A stretch of DNA of 64,000 nucleotides from Pseudomonas pisciculturae (lineage in GTDB: Bacteria > Pseudomonadota > Gammaproteobacteria > Pseudomonadales > Pseudomonadaceae), in contig NZ_JACVZE010000008.1 in NCBI RefSeq assembly GCF_015461805.1, positions 62,001 through 126,000 of the forward strand, written 5' to 3'. This document shows positions 25,373-34,983 of the stretch, piece after piece (positions within the stretch are counted from its first letter, which is position 1; each line of letters begins with the position of its first letter). The translations under genes were made by a program, and so were the position numbers. A model generated the notes under the pieces. That model was not told the DNA's origin, ran no database searches, and saw nothing but the letters and a program-made list of their open reading frames with translations.

Positions 25373-26823
25373 TGAACACACGTGCCCTTTGCCTGGTGCT
25401 GGTCGCCATGAGCATGGCCGGCTGCGCCAACTTCAGTGGTCTCGATACCCAGGGTAAAAACCTCGACGCCAATACCCTGCAAATCGGTAAATCCCTGAGC
25501 GGCATAACCCTGTCCCAAGCCGCCTGGCCCAGCGCCGATTGGTGGAAAAGCCTCGGCGACCCGCAGCTCGACAGCCTGATTCAGGAGGCCCTGCAAAACA
25601 GCCCCGACATGCAAGTTGCGAGCGCCCGTGCCCACCAGGCTGAAGCGGCTGCCTACGCCGCCGACGCTGCACGCATGCCGACCCTGGACGCTAGCGCCGG
25701 TGTGACCCGCTCGCGCCTTCCTAGGGATCAAGACCCATTGGGGCAGGGCGATGCCTATTCCACCGTGCGAAAAATCGGCGCCAGCTTCAATTACAGCTTT
25801 GACCTCTGGGGTGGCCAGCGCGCCGCCTGGGAAGCCGCATTAGGCCAGGCCCGCGCCGCCGAAGTCGATCAACAGGCTGCGCGCCTGACCCTGGCCGCCA
25901 ACGTGGCCAAGGCCTACAGCGATTTGGGCCAGGCCCATATCGTGCGTGACCTGGCCAATGACGACCTCAAGCGCACCCGTCAAATGTTGGACCTGGGCAA
26001 ACGTCGCCTCAGCTCGGGCATCGACAGCCAATACCAGTACCAGCAAACCGAAAGCCTGGAAGCCAGCTCACAGTCGCAACTGATCGACGCTGAAAAACAA
26101 CTCTCCAGCGCCAAGATCGCCCTGGCGGTGTTGCTCGGCAAAGGCCCTGACCGTGGCGGCGAGTTGACCCGCCCCAATGTGCTCAAACCCAGCGCCGTGG
26201 CCGTGCCGTCGGTGCTGCCCGCCGAACTGCTGGGCCGCCGCCCCGACCTGATCGCCGCGCGCTGGCGCGTCGAGGCCGCGAGCAAGAACGTGGCCGCGAG
26301 CAAAACCCGTTTCTACCCCAACCTCAACCTGAGCGCGAGCGCCGGGGCCGAGTCGTTGCTGGGGGATGCGATGTTCGGGTCCGCCAGCCGCTTCTTCAGC
26401 ATCGCGCCGACGATCTCGCTGCCGATTTTCGACGGTGGCCGTCTGCGCGCCGACCTCGATGCTCGCGACGCCGACTACGACCTGGCCGTGGCCCAGTACA
26501 ACAAAACCCTGGTGCAAGCCTTGGGTGACATTGGCAACACCCTCGCACAACTGCGCGACACCGGCCGCCAAATCCAGGCCCAGCAACATGCTGCGGACAT
26601 TGCCCAGCAGTCCTACGACACCGGCGTGCAGCGCTACAGCTCGGGCATCGGTAACTACCTGGATGTGCTCAGCATCGAGCAGCAATTGCTGCAAGCCCAG
26701 CGTCAGTTGGCAACCCTGAATGCCGCGCAGATCGATCTGTCGATTCAATTGATGCAGGCCCTGGGTGGCGGGTTCAACGCCGCAAACGTGGCAGCGGCCA
26801 CCCCAGCAACACGTACGGAATAA
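25372..26823 (+). CDS. NodT-family outer-membrane efflux lipoprotein
   Basis: A 483-residue outer-membrane factor of the TolC/NodT type. Signal peptide with lipobox MAGC (Cys at about 19), two repeats rich in coiled-coil helices, and the NodT signature LGRRPDLIAARWRVEAAS. It forms the outer duct for the EmrA/EmrB-like pair encoded next, a fixed partner rather than a shared TolC. Confidence 0.92.
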   Translation: MNTRALCLVLVAMSMAGCANFSGLDTQGKNLDANTLQIGKSLSGITLSQAAWPSADWWKSLGDPQLDSLIQEALQNSPDMQVASARAHQAEAAAYAADAARMPTLDASAGVTRSRLPRDQDPLGQGDAYSTVRKIGASFNYSFDLWGGQRAAWEAALGQARAAEVDQQAARLTLAANVAKAYSDLGQAHIVRDLANDDLKRTRQMLDLGKRRLSSGIDSQYQYQQTESLEASSQSQLIDAEKQLSSAKIALAVLLGKGPDRGGELTRPNVLKPSAVAVPSVLPAELLGRRPDLIAARWRVEAASKNVAASKTRFYPNLNLSASAGAESLLGDAMFGSASRFFSIAPTISLPIFDGGRLRADLDARDADYDLAVAQYNKTLVQALGDIGNTLAQLRDTGRQIQAQQHAADIAQQSYDTGVQRYSSGIGNYLDVLSIEQQLLQAQRQLATLNAAQIDLSIQLMQALGGGFNAANVAAATPATRTE

Positions 26824-26838
26824 TTTGAGGTATTTGTC

Positions 26839-28032
26839 ATGGCCACTGCCGACAGCAACACCGCAACACCGCAAGACAACAACCCACGCAAGCGCAAAGT
26901 CCTGCTGATCGGCCTGGCGCTGATCGTCATCCTCGCCGTCGCTGGCGTGTGGGCCTGGCATGAACTCTATGGGCGCTTCAACGAAAGCACCGACGACGCC
27001 TACGTGAACGGCAACGTGGTGGAAATCACCCCGCTGGTCACTGGCACCGTGGTCAGCATCGGCGCCGACGATGGCGACCTGGTCCACGAAGGCCAGGTGC
27101 TGATCAACTTCGACCCGAACGACGCCGCCGTCGGCTTGCAAAGTGCCCAAGCCAACCTGGCCCGCACCGTGCGCCAAGTGCGTGGCTTGTACAGCAACGT
27201 CGATGGCATGAAAGCCCAGGTCAACGCACAGAAAGCCGACGTGCAAACCGCCCAAGACAATTTCAATCGCCGTAAAACGTTGGCCCAGGGCGGTGCGATT
27301 TCCCAGGAAGAACTGTCCCACGCCCGTGACAGCTTGACCGCCGCCAAGAACGCGCTGACCAACCTTGAGCAACAACTCAAGACCAGCAACGCCCTGGTGG
27401 ACGACACCGTGATTTCGTCCCACCCCGACGTGCAGGCCGCCGCCGCGCAACTGCGCCAGGCTTACCTGACCAACGCCCGCAGCACGCTGATTGCACCGGT
27501 TACCGGTTACGTGGCCAAGCGCACCGTGCAACTGGGCCAGCGCGTACAGCCGGGTACTGCGTTGATGGCGGTGATCCCACTGAACCAGCTGTGGATCGAC
27601 GCCAACTTCAAGGAAACCCAGCTGCGCAATATGCGCATCGGCCAGCCGGTGGATATCGAGTCGGATATCTACGGCAGCGACGTGAAGTTCAGCGGCACCA
27701 TCGACAGCCTCGGTGCTGGCACTGGCAGCGCGTTTGCCTTGCTGCCGGCGCAAAATGCCACCGGTAACTGGATCAAGATCGTGCAGCGCGTGCCGGTACG
27801 CATCCATATCAACGCCGACGAGTTGGCCAAGCATCCGCTGCGCGTGGGCTTGTCTACGCTGGTCAACGTTGACCTGCACGACCAGAGTGGCCCGGTGCTC
27901 GCCCAGCAGCCGCCGCAAAAAGCCTCGTTCACCACCACTGTGTATGACCGCCAACTGGCCGAAGCCGACGCCATGATCACCCAGTTGATCCATGACAACA
28001 GCGTCGCCGCTCCCAAGGCTGCGCAACGCTGA
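26839..28032 (+). CDS. EmrA/HlyD-family membrane fusion protein
   Basis: A 397-residue adaptor: cytoplasmic N-tail, one membrane helix at about residues 23-42 (VLLIGLALIVILAVAGVWAW), split biotinyl-lipoyl domain (NVVEITPLVTGTVVSIGADD), a coiled-coil hairpin and beta-barrel (LWIDANFKETQLRNM). Links an MFS pump to the outer-membrane lipoprotein. Its stop overlaps the following start (TGATG). Confidence 0.93.
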   Translation: MATADSNTATPQDNNPRKRKVLLIGLALIVILAVAGVWAWHELYGRFNESTDDAYVNGNVVEITPLVTGTVVSIGADDGDLVHEGQVLINFDPNDAAVGLQSAQANLARTVRQVRGLYSNVDGMKAQVNAQKADVQTAQDNFNRRKTLAQGGAISQEELSHARDSLTAAKNALTNLEQQLKTSNALVDDTVISSHPDVQAAAAQLRQAYLTNARSTLIAPVTGYVAKRTVQLGQRVQPGTALMAVIPLNQLWIDANFKETQLRNMRIGQPVDIESDIYGSDVKFSGTIDSLGAGTGSAFALLPAQNATGNWIKIVQRVPVRIHINADELAKHPLRVGLSTLVNVDLHDQSGPVLAQQPPQKASFTTTVYDRQLAEADAMITQLIHDNSVAAPKAAQR

Positions 28033-29561
28033 TGAGCAATAACGCCTCCTTCACGCCACCCAGCCTGTTGATGGCCACTATTGGCCTGTCGCTGGCGACC
28101 TTTATGCAGGTGCTCGACACCACCATCGCCAACGTGGCGTTGCCGACCATTTCCGGCAACCTGGGCGTCAGTTCGGAGCAGGGCACCTGGGTGATCACCT
28201 CTTTTGCCGTGAGCAACGCCATCGCCTTGCCGCTGACCGGTTGGCTGAGCCGTCGGTTTGGCGAGGTGAAGCTGTTCCTGTGGGCGACCATCCTGTTTGT
28301 ACTGGCCTCGTTCCTATGCGGTATTTCCACCTCGATGCCCGAGCTGATCGGCTTTCGGGTGCTGCAAGGCTTGGTCGCCGGGCCGTTGTACCCGATGACG
28401 CAGACGTTGCTGATCGCGGTCTACCCGCCGGCCAGGCGTGGCATGGCCTTGGCGTTACTGGCGATGGTCACGGTGGTGGCGCCGATTGCCGGGCCGATCC
28501 TCGGCGGGTGGATCACCGACAGTTACAGCTGGCCGTGGATCTTCTTTATCAACGTGCCTATCGGCATCTTTGCGGTGATGGTGGTGCGTTCGCAGTTGAA
28601 GAAACGCCCAGTCGTCACCAGCCACCAGCCGATGGACTACGTTGGGTTGCTGAGCTTGATCGTCGGGGTTGGCGCCTTGCAGATCATCCTCGACAAGGGC
28701 AATGACCTGGACTGGTTCGAGTCCAACTTCATCATCATTGGTGCGGCGATTTCGGTGGTTGCCCTGGCGGTGTTTATCATCTGGGAGCTCACCGACAAAC
28801 ATCCGGTGGTCAACCTGCGGTTGTTTGCCTATCGCAACTTCAGGATCGGCACCATTGTGTTGATCCTTGGCTATGCGGGCTTCTTCGGTATCAACCTGAT
28901 CCTGCCGCAATGGCTGCAAACCCAGATGGGCTACACCGCTACCTGGGCCGGGCTGGCAGTGGCGCCGATCGGTATTCTGCCGGTGCTGATGTCACCGTTC
29001 GTGGGCAAGTACGCGCACAAGTTCGACCTGCGTTTGCTGGCGGGCCTGGCGTTCCTGGCGATTGGCTTGAGCTGCTTTATGCGGGCGGGTTTCACCAATG
29101 AGGTGGATTTCACCCATATCGCCCTGGTGCAGTTGTTTATGGGTATCGGCGTGGCGCTGTTCTTTATGCCGACCTTGAGCATCCTGATGTCTGACCTGCC
29201 GCCGCACCAGATTGCCGATGGCGCGGGCCTGGCCACCTTCCTGCGGACCCTGGGCGGCAGCTTCGCGGCGTCGCTGACCACTTGGATCTGGATTCGCCGG
29301 GCCGACCAGCACCATGCGTACATGAGTGAAAACATGACCACTTACGACTCCGCCACCCGCAATGCGCTGGACGCGTTGGGTGGGGCAGGGCAGAAGGCCT
29401 ACACGCAGCTGGACCAGATCCTCACCAGCCAGGCGTACATGATGTCCACCGTGGATTACTTCACGTTGCTGGGGTGGATGTTCATGGGGTTGATGTTGCT
29501 GGTGTGGCTGGCCAAGCCGCCGTTTGGGGCGAAGGCTGGGCCGGAGGCTTCAGGTCACTGA
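28032..29561 (+). CDS. EmrB-type 14-helix MFS drug exporter (DHA2)
   Basis: A 509-residue transporter with about 14 membrane helices and the family motif QVLDTTIANVALPTISGNLG in helix 1, plus GWLSRRFGEVKLFLW in the first cytoplasmic loop. With the adaptor and lipoprotein it should export hydrophobic or acidic toxic compounds using proton motive force. Last gene of the operon, ending before a tandem repeat and REP doublet. Confidence 0.93.
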   Translation: MSNNASFTPPSLLMATIGLSLATFMQVLDTTIANVALPTISGNLGVSSEQGTWVITSFAVSNAIALPLTGWLSRRFGEVKLFLWATILFVLASFLCGISTSMPELIGFRVLQGLVAGPLYPMTQTLLIAVYPPARRGMALALLAMVTVVAPIAGPILGGWITDSYSWPWIFFINVPIGIFAVMVVRSQLKKRPVVTSHQPMDYVGLLSLIVGVGALQIILDKGNDLDWFESNFIIIGAAISVVALAVFIIWELTDKHPVVNLRLFAYRNFRIGTIVLILGYAGFFGINLILPQWLQTQMGYTATWAGLAVAPIGILPVLMSPFVGKYAHKFDLRLLAGLAFLAIGLSCFMRAGFTNEVDFTHIALVQLFMGIGVALFFMPTLSILMSDLPPHQIADGAGLATFLRTLGGSFAASLTTWIWIRRADQHHAYMSENMTTYDSATRNALDALGGAGQKAYTQLDQILTSQAYMMSTVDYFTLLGWMFMGLMLLVWLAKPPFGAKAGPEASGH

Positions 29562-29584
29562 TCCACAAAAGCCGGGATGCAATC

Positions 29585-29620
29585 CAAAGGTTGGAAAGCA
29601 GTCAAAGGTTGGAATGCAGT
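29585..29620. repeat. Two tandem 18-bp repeats next to a REP doublet
   Basis: CAAAGGTTGGAAAGCAGT (29585-29602) and the same unit with one change (29603-29620) abut the left edge of the REP doublet. Confidence 0.85.
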
Positions 29621-29622
29621 CT

Positions 29623-29716
29623 AATGTGGGAGGGGGCTTGCCCCCGATGGCGGTGTGTCAGTGAATATATCTATCACTGACCCACTGCAATCGGGAGCAA
29701 GCCCCCTCCCACATTT
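29623..29716. repeat. REP doublet (REPIN)
   Basis: Inverted GTGGGAGGGGGCTTGC units around a short AT-rich spacer, between the convergent emrB-like and lpxH genes. Confidence 0.87.
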
Positions 29717-29752
29717 AAATCTGTGTTCACATTGGAGCTGTGTTGTCTGGTC

Positions 29753-30502
29753 TTAGGCGCCAGGCAGTGCCAGCTGTGGATTGACGAAGTCAAACGCCGC
29801 CAACTGAAACCCTTGCTCATCCACCTGCAACGCCCACCCTTGCTTGTCCCAATCCCCCAGCACAATGCGCTTGGCCGCCTGGTCACCAATCTGCAACTTA
29901 TGAATGGCCGGGCGGTGGGTATGGCCGTGGACCAGGGTGCGCACGCCAAACTGCTGCATCACCCGCGGCACTTCCTCGGGGGTGACATCCACAATGTCAT
30001 TGGCCTTCATGCGCGTCTGCGCACGGCTCTCGCTGCGCAGTTTGCGCGCCAGCTTGTGGCGGGTGCGCAACGGCAAATGCCGCAGGATAAACAGCACAAT
30101 GGGGTTGCGCAGGATGCGCCGCAGCTTCATATAGCCGACGTCGCGGGTGCAGAGGCTGTCGCCGTGCATCAATAGCACCGGCTCGCCTAACAATTGCACG
30201 ACACTCGGGTCCTTGAGCAAGGTGGCGCCGGCGGCTTTGCAGAACGCCTTGCCGATCAGGAAATCGCGGTTGCCATGCATGATAAAAATCGGGGTGCCGC
30301 TGTCGCTCAGCTCGCGCAGAGCCTCGCCTATCGAACGCTGGAAGGGGGTCATGCCATCGTCGCCAATCCAGGCTTCAAAGAAGTCCCCCAGAATGTACAA
30401 CGCCTGGGCGCCACGGGCGCGGCCGTGGAGCAGATCCAGAAACGCCCGGGTAATATCCGGGCGCTCCTCTTCCAGATGCAAGTCTGAAATAAGCAGGATC
30501 AC
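29753..30502 (-). CDS. lpxH: UDP-2,3-diacylglucosamine diphosphatase
   Basis: A 249-residue calcineurin-fold phosphoesterase with the two-metal motifs ISDLHLEE, LGDFFEAWIGDD, HGNRDF, LMHGDSLCT and VHGHTHRP. It converts UDP-2,3-diacylglucosamine to lipid X in lipid A synthesis, a peripheral membrane step. Starts 2 bp after ppiB, forming a ppiB-lpxH operon. Confidence 0.96.
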   Translation of the reverse strand: MILLISDLHLEEERPDITRAFLDLLHGRARGAQALYILGDFFEAWIGDDGMTPFQRSIGEALRELSDSGTPIFIMHGNRDFLIGKAFCKAAGATLLKDPSVVQLLGEPVLLMHGDSLCTRDVGYMKLRRILRNPIVLFILRHLPLRTRHKLARKLRSESRAQTRMKANDIVDVTPEEVPRVMQQFGVRTLVHGHTHRPAIHKLQIGDQAAKRIVLGDWDKQGWALQVDEQGFQLAAFDFVNPQLALPGA

Positions 30503-30504
30503 GC

Positions 30505-31005
30505 TTAGATGATCTCGGCTTTCTCGACGATAACGTCTTCTACCGGAACGTCTTGGTGACCGGCTTTGCTGGTGGTCTGCACGCCTTTGATCTTGTCAAC
30601 GACGTCCTGGCCTTCGGTCACTTTACCGAATACCGCGTAGCCCCAGCCTTGTACGTTCTTGCCGCTGTGGTTCAGGAAGGTGTTGTCGGCCACGTTGATG
30701 AAGAACTGCGCGGAGGCCGAATGCGGCTCCATGGTGCGGGCCATGGCAACGGTGTACTTTTCGTTGGAAAGGCCGTTGTCCGCTTCGTTCTGAATGCTTG
30801 GGCGCTTGTCTTTCTTTTCTTTCATGCCAGGTTCGAAACCGCCGCCCTGCACCATGAAGTTACCGATCACACGGTGGAAAACGGTGTTTTCGTAGTGGCC
30901 GGCGTTCACGTACTCGATGAAGTTGGCAACGGTGATCGGCGCTTTTTCGGCGTTCAGCTCGATGACGATGTCACCGTGGTTGGTGGTCAGTTTGACTTGA
31001 GTCAT
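30505..31005 (-). CDS. ppiB: Cyclophilin-type peptidyl-prolyl isomerase B
   Basis: A 166-residue cytoplasmic cyclophilin without a signal peptide. The active-site stretch FHRVIGNFMVQGGGFEPG is present, with MARTMEPHSASAQFFINVAD further on. Accelerates proline cis-trans isomerisation. Divergent from glnS, first gene of ppiB-lpxH. Confidence 0.95.
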   Translation of the reverse strand: MTQVKLTTNHGDIVIELNAEKAPITVANFIEYVNAGHYENTVFHRVIGNFMVQGGGFEPGMKEKKDKRPSIQNEADNGLSNEKYTVAMARTMEPHSASAQFFINVADNTFLNHSGKNVQGWGYAVFGKVTEGQDVVDKIKGVQTTSKAGHQDVPVEDVIVEKAEII

Positions 31006-31252
31006 GGTCGTTTCTCTTTCAAGGAATTCGTGGGTGTGGACGACTGAGCGCCTTACCAGTTTGGCGAAACAGCGGCCAAGGGGCGCAGTTTAGCGTGACC
31101 TGTAGGAATTTCGAGGTGGTTTTTTACCGCCTATGCAATAAATGCAGCAGTTTTTGGCCGCGCTCTGTCAGCGGCTTGACAGCATCGGCTATGATATCGC
31201 CTTTGTTTTATCTGGCCCCAACCGGCCACGAACCTGTCTGTTCAAGGATCCT

Positions 31253-32953
31253 ATGAGCAAGCCCACTGTCGACCCTACCTCGAATTCCAAGGCCGGACCT
31301 GCCGTCCCGGTCAACTTCCTGCGCCCGATCATCCAGGCGGACCTGGATTCGGGCAAGCACACGCAGATTGTCACCCGCTTCCCGCCAGAGCCCAACGGCT
31401 ACCTGCACATCGGTCACGCCAAGTCGATCTGTGTGAACTTCGGCCTGGCCCAGGAATTCGGCGGCGTCACGCACCTGCGTTTCGACGACACCAACCCGGC
31501 CAAAGAAGACCAGGAATACATCGACGCCATCGAAAGCGACGTGAAGTGGCTGGGCTTCGAATGGTCCGGTGAAGTGCGCTATGCCTCGCAATATTTCGAC
31601 CAGTTGCACGACTGGGCCGTCGAGCTGATCAAGGCCGGCAAGGCCTACGTTGACGACCTGAGCCCGGAGCAAGCCAAGGAATACCGTGGCAGCTTGACTG
31701 AGCCTGGCAAGAACAGCCCGTTCCGCGACCGTTCGGTAGAAGAGAACCTGGACTGGTTCGCCCGCATGCGCGCCGGTGAGTTCGCCGACGGCGCCCGTGT
31801 ACTGCGTGCCAAGATCGACATGGCCTCGCCGAACATGAACCTGCGCGATCCGATCATGTACCGCATCCGCCACGCCCACCACCACCAGACCGGTGACAAG
31901 TGGTGCATTTACCCCAACTACGACTTCACCCACGGCCAGTCGGACGCCATCGAAGGCATCACCCACTCCATCTGCACCCTGGAGTTCGAAAGCCATCGCC
32001 CGCTGTACGAGTGGTTCCTGGAGCACTTGCCGGTGCCGGCGCACCCACGTCAGTACGAATTCAGCCGCCTGAACCTGAACTACACCATCACCAGCAAGCG
32101 CAAGCTCAAGCAACTGGTGGATGAGAAGCACGTACATGGTTGGGACGACCCGCGGATGTCCACCCTGTCGGGCTTCCGTCGCCGTGGCTACACGCCTGCG
32201 TCGATCCGCAACTTCTGCGACATGGTTGGCACCAACCGTTCCGACGGCGTGGTGGACTTCGGCATGCTCGAATTCAGCATCCGCAACGACCTCGACCACA
32301 GCGCCCCGCGCGCCATGTGCGTGCTGCGTCCGCTGAAAGTCGTGATCACCAACTACCCGGAAGACAAGGTCGACCACCTCGAGTTGCCGCGTCACCCGCA
32401 AAAAGAAGAACTGGGTGTGCGCAAGCTGCCGTTCAGCCGTGAAATCTACATCGATCGCGATGACTTCATGGAAGAGCCGCCAAAAGGCTACAAGCGCCTG
32501 GAACCGGCTGGCGAAGTGCGCCTGCGTGGCAGCTACGTGATCCGCGCCGACGAAGCGATCAAGGACGCCGATGGCAACATTGTCGAACTGCGTTGCTCGT
32601 ACGACCCGGAAACCCTGGGCAAGAACCCCGAAGGCCGCAAGGTCAAGGGCGTGATCCACTGGGTGCCGGCCGCCGCCAGCATCGAATGCGAAGTGCGTTT
32701 GTACGATCGCCTGTTCCGCTCGCCGAACCCTGAGAAGGCCGAAGACAGCGCGAGCTTCCTCGACAACATCAACCCTGACTCCCTGCAAGTACTCACTGGT
32801 TGTCGTGCCGAACCCTCGTTGGGCGAAGCACAGCCGGAAGACCGTTTCCAGTTCGAGCGCGAAGGTTACTTCTGCGCAGATATCAAGGACTCGAAACCAG
32901 GTCAGCCGGTATTCAACCGTACCGTGACCTTGCGTGATTCGTGGGGCCAGTGA
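31253..32953 (+). CDS. glnS: Glutaminyl-tRNA synthetase
   Basis: A 566-residue class I synthetase: RFPPEPNGYLHIGHAKSI contains the HIGH motif, VMSKR appears as ITSKRKL, and the C-terminal anticodon-binding barrels follow. Start ATG 31253 gives the usual N-terminal extension; a longer frame from 31142 includes leader sequence. Followed 15 bp later by cysS, probably in the same transcript. Confidence 0.96.
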   Translation: MSKPTVDPTSNSKAGPAVPVNFLRPIIQADLDSGKHTQIVTRFPPEPNGYLHIGHAKSICVNFGLAQEFGGVTHLRFDDTNPAKEDQEYIDAIESDVKWLGFEWSGEVRYASQYFDQLHDWAVELIKAGKAYVDDLSPEQAKEYRGSLTEPGKNSPFRDRSVEENLDWFARMRAGEFADGARVLRAKIDMASPNMNLRDPIMYRIRHAHHHQTGDKWCIYPNYDFTHGQSDAIEGITHSICTLEFESHRPLYEWFLEHLPVPAHPRQYEFSRLNLNYTITSKRKLKQLVDEKHVHGWDDPRMSTLSGFRRRGYTPASIRNFCDMVGTNRSDGVVDFGMLEFSIRNDLDHSAPRAMCVLRPLKVVITNYPEDKVDHLELPRHPQKEELGVRKLPFSREIYIDRDDFMEEPPKGYKRLEPAGEVRLRGSYVIRADEAIKDADGNIVELRCSYDPETLGKNPEGRKVKGVIHWVPAAASIECEVRLYDRLFRSPNPEKAEDSASFLDNINPDSLQVLTGCRAEPSLGEAQPEDRFQFEREGYFCADIKDSKPGQPVFNRTVTLRDSWGQ

Positions 32954-32968
32954 TTTAAGGGATTTGTC

Positions 32969-34357
32969 GTGCTAACGATCTACAACACACTCAGCAAGAC
33001 CAAAGAAGTCTTCAAGCCGCTCGATGGCAACAACGTGCGCATGTACGTGTGCGGCATGACCGTGTACGACTACTGCCACATCGGCCACGGCCGCAGCATG
33101 GTGGCCTTCGACCTGGTGACCCGCTGGTTGCGTTTCAGTGGCTATGACTTGACGTACGTGCGCAACATCACCGACATCGACGACAAGATCATCAACCGCG
33201 CCAACGAAAACGGCGAGTCGTTCGACGCGCTGACCGAGCGCATGATCGCCGCGATGCACGAGGACGAGGCACGCCTCAACATCCTCAAGCCAGACATGGA
33301 ACCGCGTGCCACGGACCACATCCCGGGTATGCACGCCATGATCCAGACCCTGATCGACAAGGGTTACGCCTACGCCCCAGGCAACGGCGACGTGTACTAC
33401 CGCGTCGCCAAGTTCATGGGCTACGGCAAGCTGTCGCGCAAGAAAATCGAAGACCTGCGCATCGGCGCACGTATCGAAGTGGACGAAGCCAAGCAAGACC
33501 CGCTGGACTTCGTGCTGTGGAAGGCCACCAAACCGGGCGAGCCGAGTTGGGAGTCGCCATGGGGCGCGGGCCGTCCGGGCTGGCACATCGAATGCTCGGT
33601 GATGTCCACCTGCTGCCTGGGCGAGACCTTCGACATTCATGGCGGCGGCAGCGACCTTGAGTTCCCGCATCACGAAAACGAAATCGCCCAAAGCGAAGCC
33701 GCCACCGGCAAGACCTACGCCAACGCCTGGATGCACTGCGGCATGATCCGCATCAATGGCGAGAAGATGTCCAAGTCCTTGAACAACTTCTTCACCATTC
33801 GCGACGTGCTGGAAAAGTATCACCCGGAGGTTGTGCGTTACCTGCTGGTGTCGAGCCACTACCGCAGCGCCATCAACTACTCGGAAGACAACCTCAAGGA
33901 CGCCAAGGGCGCTCTGGAGCGTTTCTACCATGCGTTGAAAGGCTTGCCGGTCGTCGCCCCAGCCGGCGGCGAAGCGTTCGTTGAGCGCTTCACCCAGGTG
34001 ATGAACGACGACTTCGGCACTCCCGAAGCCTGCGCGGTGCTGTTCGAAATGGTGCGCGAGATCAACCGCCTGCGCGAGAGTGATCTCGACGCAGCGGCGG
34101 GCCTGGCGGCGCGCTTGAAAGAGCTGGCCAGCGTGCTGGGCGTGTTGCAGATGGAAGCCGATGACTTCCTGCAAGCCGGCGCCGAAGGGCGTGTGGATGC
34201 TGCCGAGGTGGATGCGCTGATCCAGGCGCGCTTGGCTGCACGTGCGAACAAGGACTGGGCGGAATCCGACCGTATCCGCGACCAACTCACCGCCATGGGC
34301 GTGGTGTTGGAAGACGGCAAGGGTGGGACAACGTGGCGGTTGGCTGATCAGGCCTGA
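32969..34357 (+). CDS. cysS: Cysteinyl-tRNA synthetase
   Basis: A 462-residue class I synthetase with the zinc Cys in YVCGMTVYDYCHIGHGRS, zinc ligands in GWHIECSVMS and HGGGSDLEFPHHENE, and the KMSKS motif in GEKMSKSLNNFF. It begins with GTG at 32969 behind AAGGGA; no ATG lies near. A strong terminator follows. Confidence 0.96.
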   Translation: MLTIYNTLSKTKEVFKPLDGNNVRMYVCGMTVYDYCHIGHGRSMVAFDLVTRWLRFSGYDLTYVRNITDIDDKIINRANENGESFDALTERMIAAMHEDEARLNILKPDMEPRATDHIPGMHAMIQTLIDKGYAYAPGNGDVYYRVAKFMGYGKLSRKKIEDLRIGARIEVDEAKQDPLDFVLWKATKPGEPSWESPWGAGRPGWHIECSVMSTCCLGETFDIHGGGSDLEFPHHENEIAQSEAATGKTYANAWMHCGMIRINGEKMSKSLNNFFTIRDVLEKYHPEVVRYLLVSSHYRSAINYSEDNLKDAKGALERFYHALKGLPVVAPAGGEAFVERFTQVMNDDFGTPEACAVLFEMVREINRLRESDLDAAAGLAARLKELASVLGVLQMEADDFLQAGAEGRVDAAEVDALIQARLAARANKDWAESDRIRDQLTAMGVVLEDGKGGTTWRLADQA

Positions 34358-34377
34358 TCGGTAAACGCTGAATGAAA

Positions 34378-34407
34378 AACGCCCCGACTGGTTCGGGGCG
34401 TTTTTTT
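34378..34407 (+). terminator. Terminator after cysS
   Basis: Perfect 8-bp stem CGCCCCGA/TCGGGGCG with 5-nt loop (34380-34400), followed by T7. Confidence 0.95.
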
Positions 34408-34446
34408 GCACATCACTTTAACGACCCACTCGACCCCTCGATCCAC

Positions 34447-34541
34447 TCTGGGAGCTGGCTTGCTCGCGAATGCAGTGTGTGTCAGTCAATAGATTCATTG
34501 GCTGATCCACCGCATTCGCGAGCAAGCCCGCTCCCACATTT
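34447..34541. repeat. REP doublet (GAGCTGGCTTGCTCGCGAA / GAGCGGGCTTGCTCGCGAA)
   Basis: Two inverted REP units; the arms differ at the CTGGC/CGGGC position. Confidence 0.85.
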
Positions 34542-34573
34542 TGATCTCCATGTATCAGGTGGGACTGTGGTTT

Positions 34574-34638
<65 letters not shown>

Positions 34639-34641
34639 TGA

Positions 34642-34979
34642 TTTTGATCTTAGGCGCCCCGTTAAACACGCTGGCCGGAATTCGGCATGGATTTGGGGGG
34701 TAAACCGGCAGGGATGCCGGTTTAGCCGCCCCGCGCCATGGATGGCGCGTGGCGGCGGCCCCCCAAATCCATGGCGGATTACGGGCATGCCGAGCCTAGG
34801 CGAGGCACCGAGTGTTGGGGCAAGAGCCCTTTTGGTTACTTTTGGGGCTCTTTTCCAAAAGTGACCCGCCGTAAGGGCGGAACCCTAAGCCGCCGTTACC
34901 GAAGAAATGGATATGTACCCCGCCCAAAAAAAGCCTCAGCGCCTAACACACAGCTATCGCAGGCAAGCCAGCTCCCACA
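34642..34979. repeat. Dispersed intergenic repeat, copy A
   Basis: It shares long stretches with 60386-60592: GATCTTAGGCGCCCCGTTAAA at the start, CTCTTTTCCAAA..GTGAC, CGCCGTAAGGGCG, GGATATGTACCCCGCCCAAA, and a REP half (ATCGCAGGCAAGCCAGCTCCC) at the end. Copy A has roughly 130 bp more, including an inverted pair built on CCCCAAATCCATGG and GGCGCG motifs. No protein-coding signal. Confidence 0.8.
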
Positions 34980-34983
34980 TTTT

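Noticed and set aside
26068..28026. 652-codon minus-strand open frame
   Set aside because: Antisense across the NodT lipoprotein and EmrA-like genes, which have clear domains and motifs.
31208..32788. 526-codon minus-strand open frame
   Set aside because: Entirely antisense to glnS, no ribosome site, composition explained by high third-position GC of the real gene.
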